NCBI GenBank assembly: GCA_937864275.1
Contig: CALMIW010000841.1
Coordinates: forward strand, 1 to 6,001
Direction of reading: 5' to 3'
Origin: an uncultured Dehalococcoidia bacterium
Lineage (GTDB): Bacteria > Chloroflexota > Dehalococcoidia > Tepidiformales > Tepidiformaceae
Length of the DNA: 6,001 bases
Made by a program: the position numbers and the translations under genes. Under the pieces are notes generated by a model that ran no database searches, had not been told where the DNA came from, and saw nothing but the letters and a program-made list of their open reading frames with translations. Below are positions 5,933-6,001 of this stretch, piece after piece (position 1 is the stretch's first letter; the number at the start of each line of letters is the position of its first letter).

Positions 5933-6001
5933 CTATGGGAACGACCGCCAGTCGTAGTCCGGCGGCTCCAGTTCGAGTGTCGCCAGCACTCCCGCGAACA
6001 G
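5933..6001 (-). CDS. C-terminal end of an unidentified protein (partial, runs off the window)
   Basis: Reading the minus strand from the window edge gives 22 open codons ending in TAG at 5935-5933. The encoded tail contains LELEPPDYDWRSFP, and 18 of the 22 third positions are G or C, in keeping with the neighbouring genes. The other two minus-strand frames show weaker third-position bias. It would converge on gyrB with 33 bp between stop codons. The fragment is too short to name a family, and it could still be non-coding sequence. Confidence 0.45.
   Translation of the reverse strand: MFAGVLATLELEPPDYDWRSFP

Overview
The window is ordinary-looking bacterial chromosome with high GC content and strongly C/G-biased third codon positions. 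It holds four complete protein genes and the last 22 codons of a probable fifth. The one gene identified with near certainty is gyrB (DNA gyrase subunit B). None of the four complete genes has a well-placed Shine-Dalgarno sequence. The overall character would suit a high-GC lineage such as Chloroflexota or Actinobacteria. I lean weakly to Chloroflexota from the short (648-residue) GyrB and the lack of Shine-Dalgarno sequences, but the sequence does not prove it. I see no rRNA, tRNA, CRISPR array, transposase or phage gene.

Layout, left to right. (1) A GC-rich heptanucleotide tandem repeat (about 20-67) runs into the stop codon of (2) a minus-strand CNNM/CBS/CorC_HlyC membrane protein (66-1391). 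(3) A 139-bp divergent intergenic region follows. (4) A plus-strand MFS exporter of the EntS/MFS_3 type (1531-2880) comes next. It converges, with 16 bp between stop codons, on (5) a minus-strand protein with two tandem Nudix domains, each with an intact Nudix box (2897-3811). (6) A 141-bp divergent intergenic region (3812-3952) contains a perfect 8-bp inverted repeat with a 12-bp spacer, a candidate promoter and a short C5/G5 hairpin. (7) gyrB lies on the plus strand (3953-5899). (8) After 33 bp, the C-terminal end of an unidentified minus-strand gene (5933-6001) converges on gyrB.

The strand switches at every gene boundary (-, +, -, +, -), so there is no operon here and each gene is probably its own transcription unit. 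The functions do not form a pathway: ion transport or sensing at the membrane, small-molecule export, nucleotide-derivative hydrolysis and DNA supercoiling. I do not see a clear new multi-gene system. The points most worth a second look are the double-Nudix protein, the dyad between it and gyrB, two unusual residues at drug-contact positions of GyrB, and the heptamer array whose first unit supplies the stop codon of the CorC-like gene.
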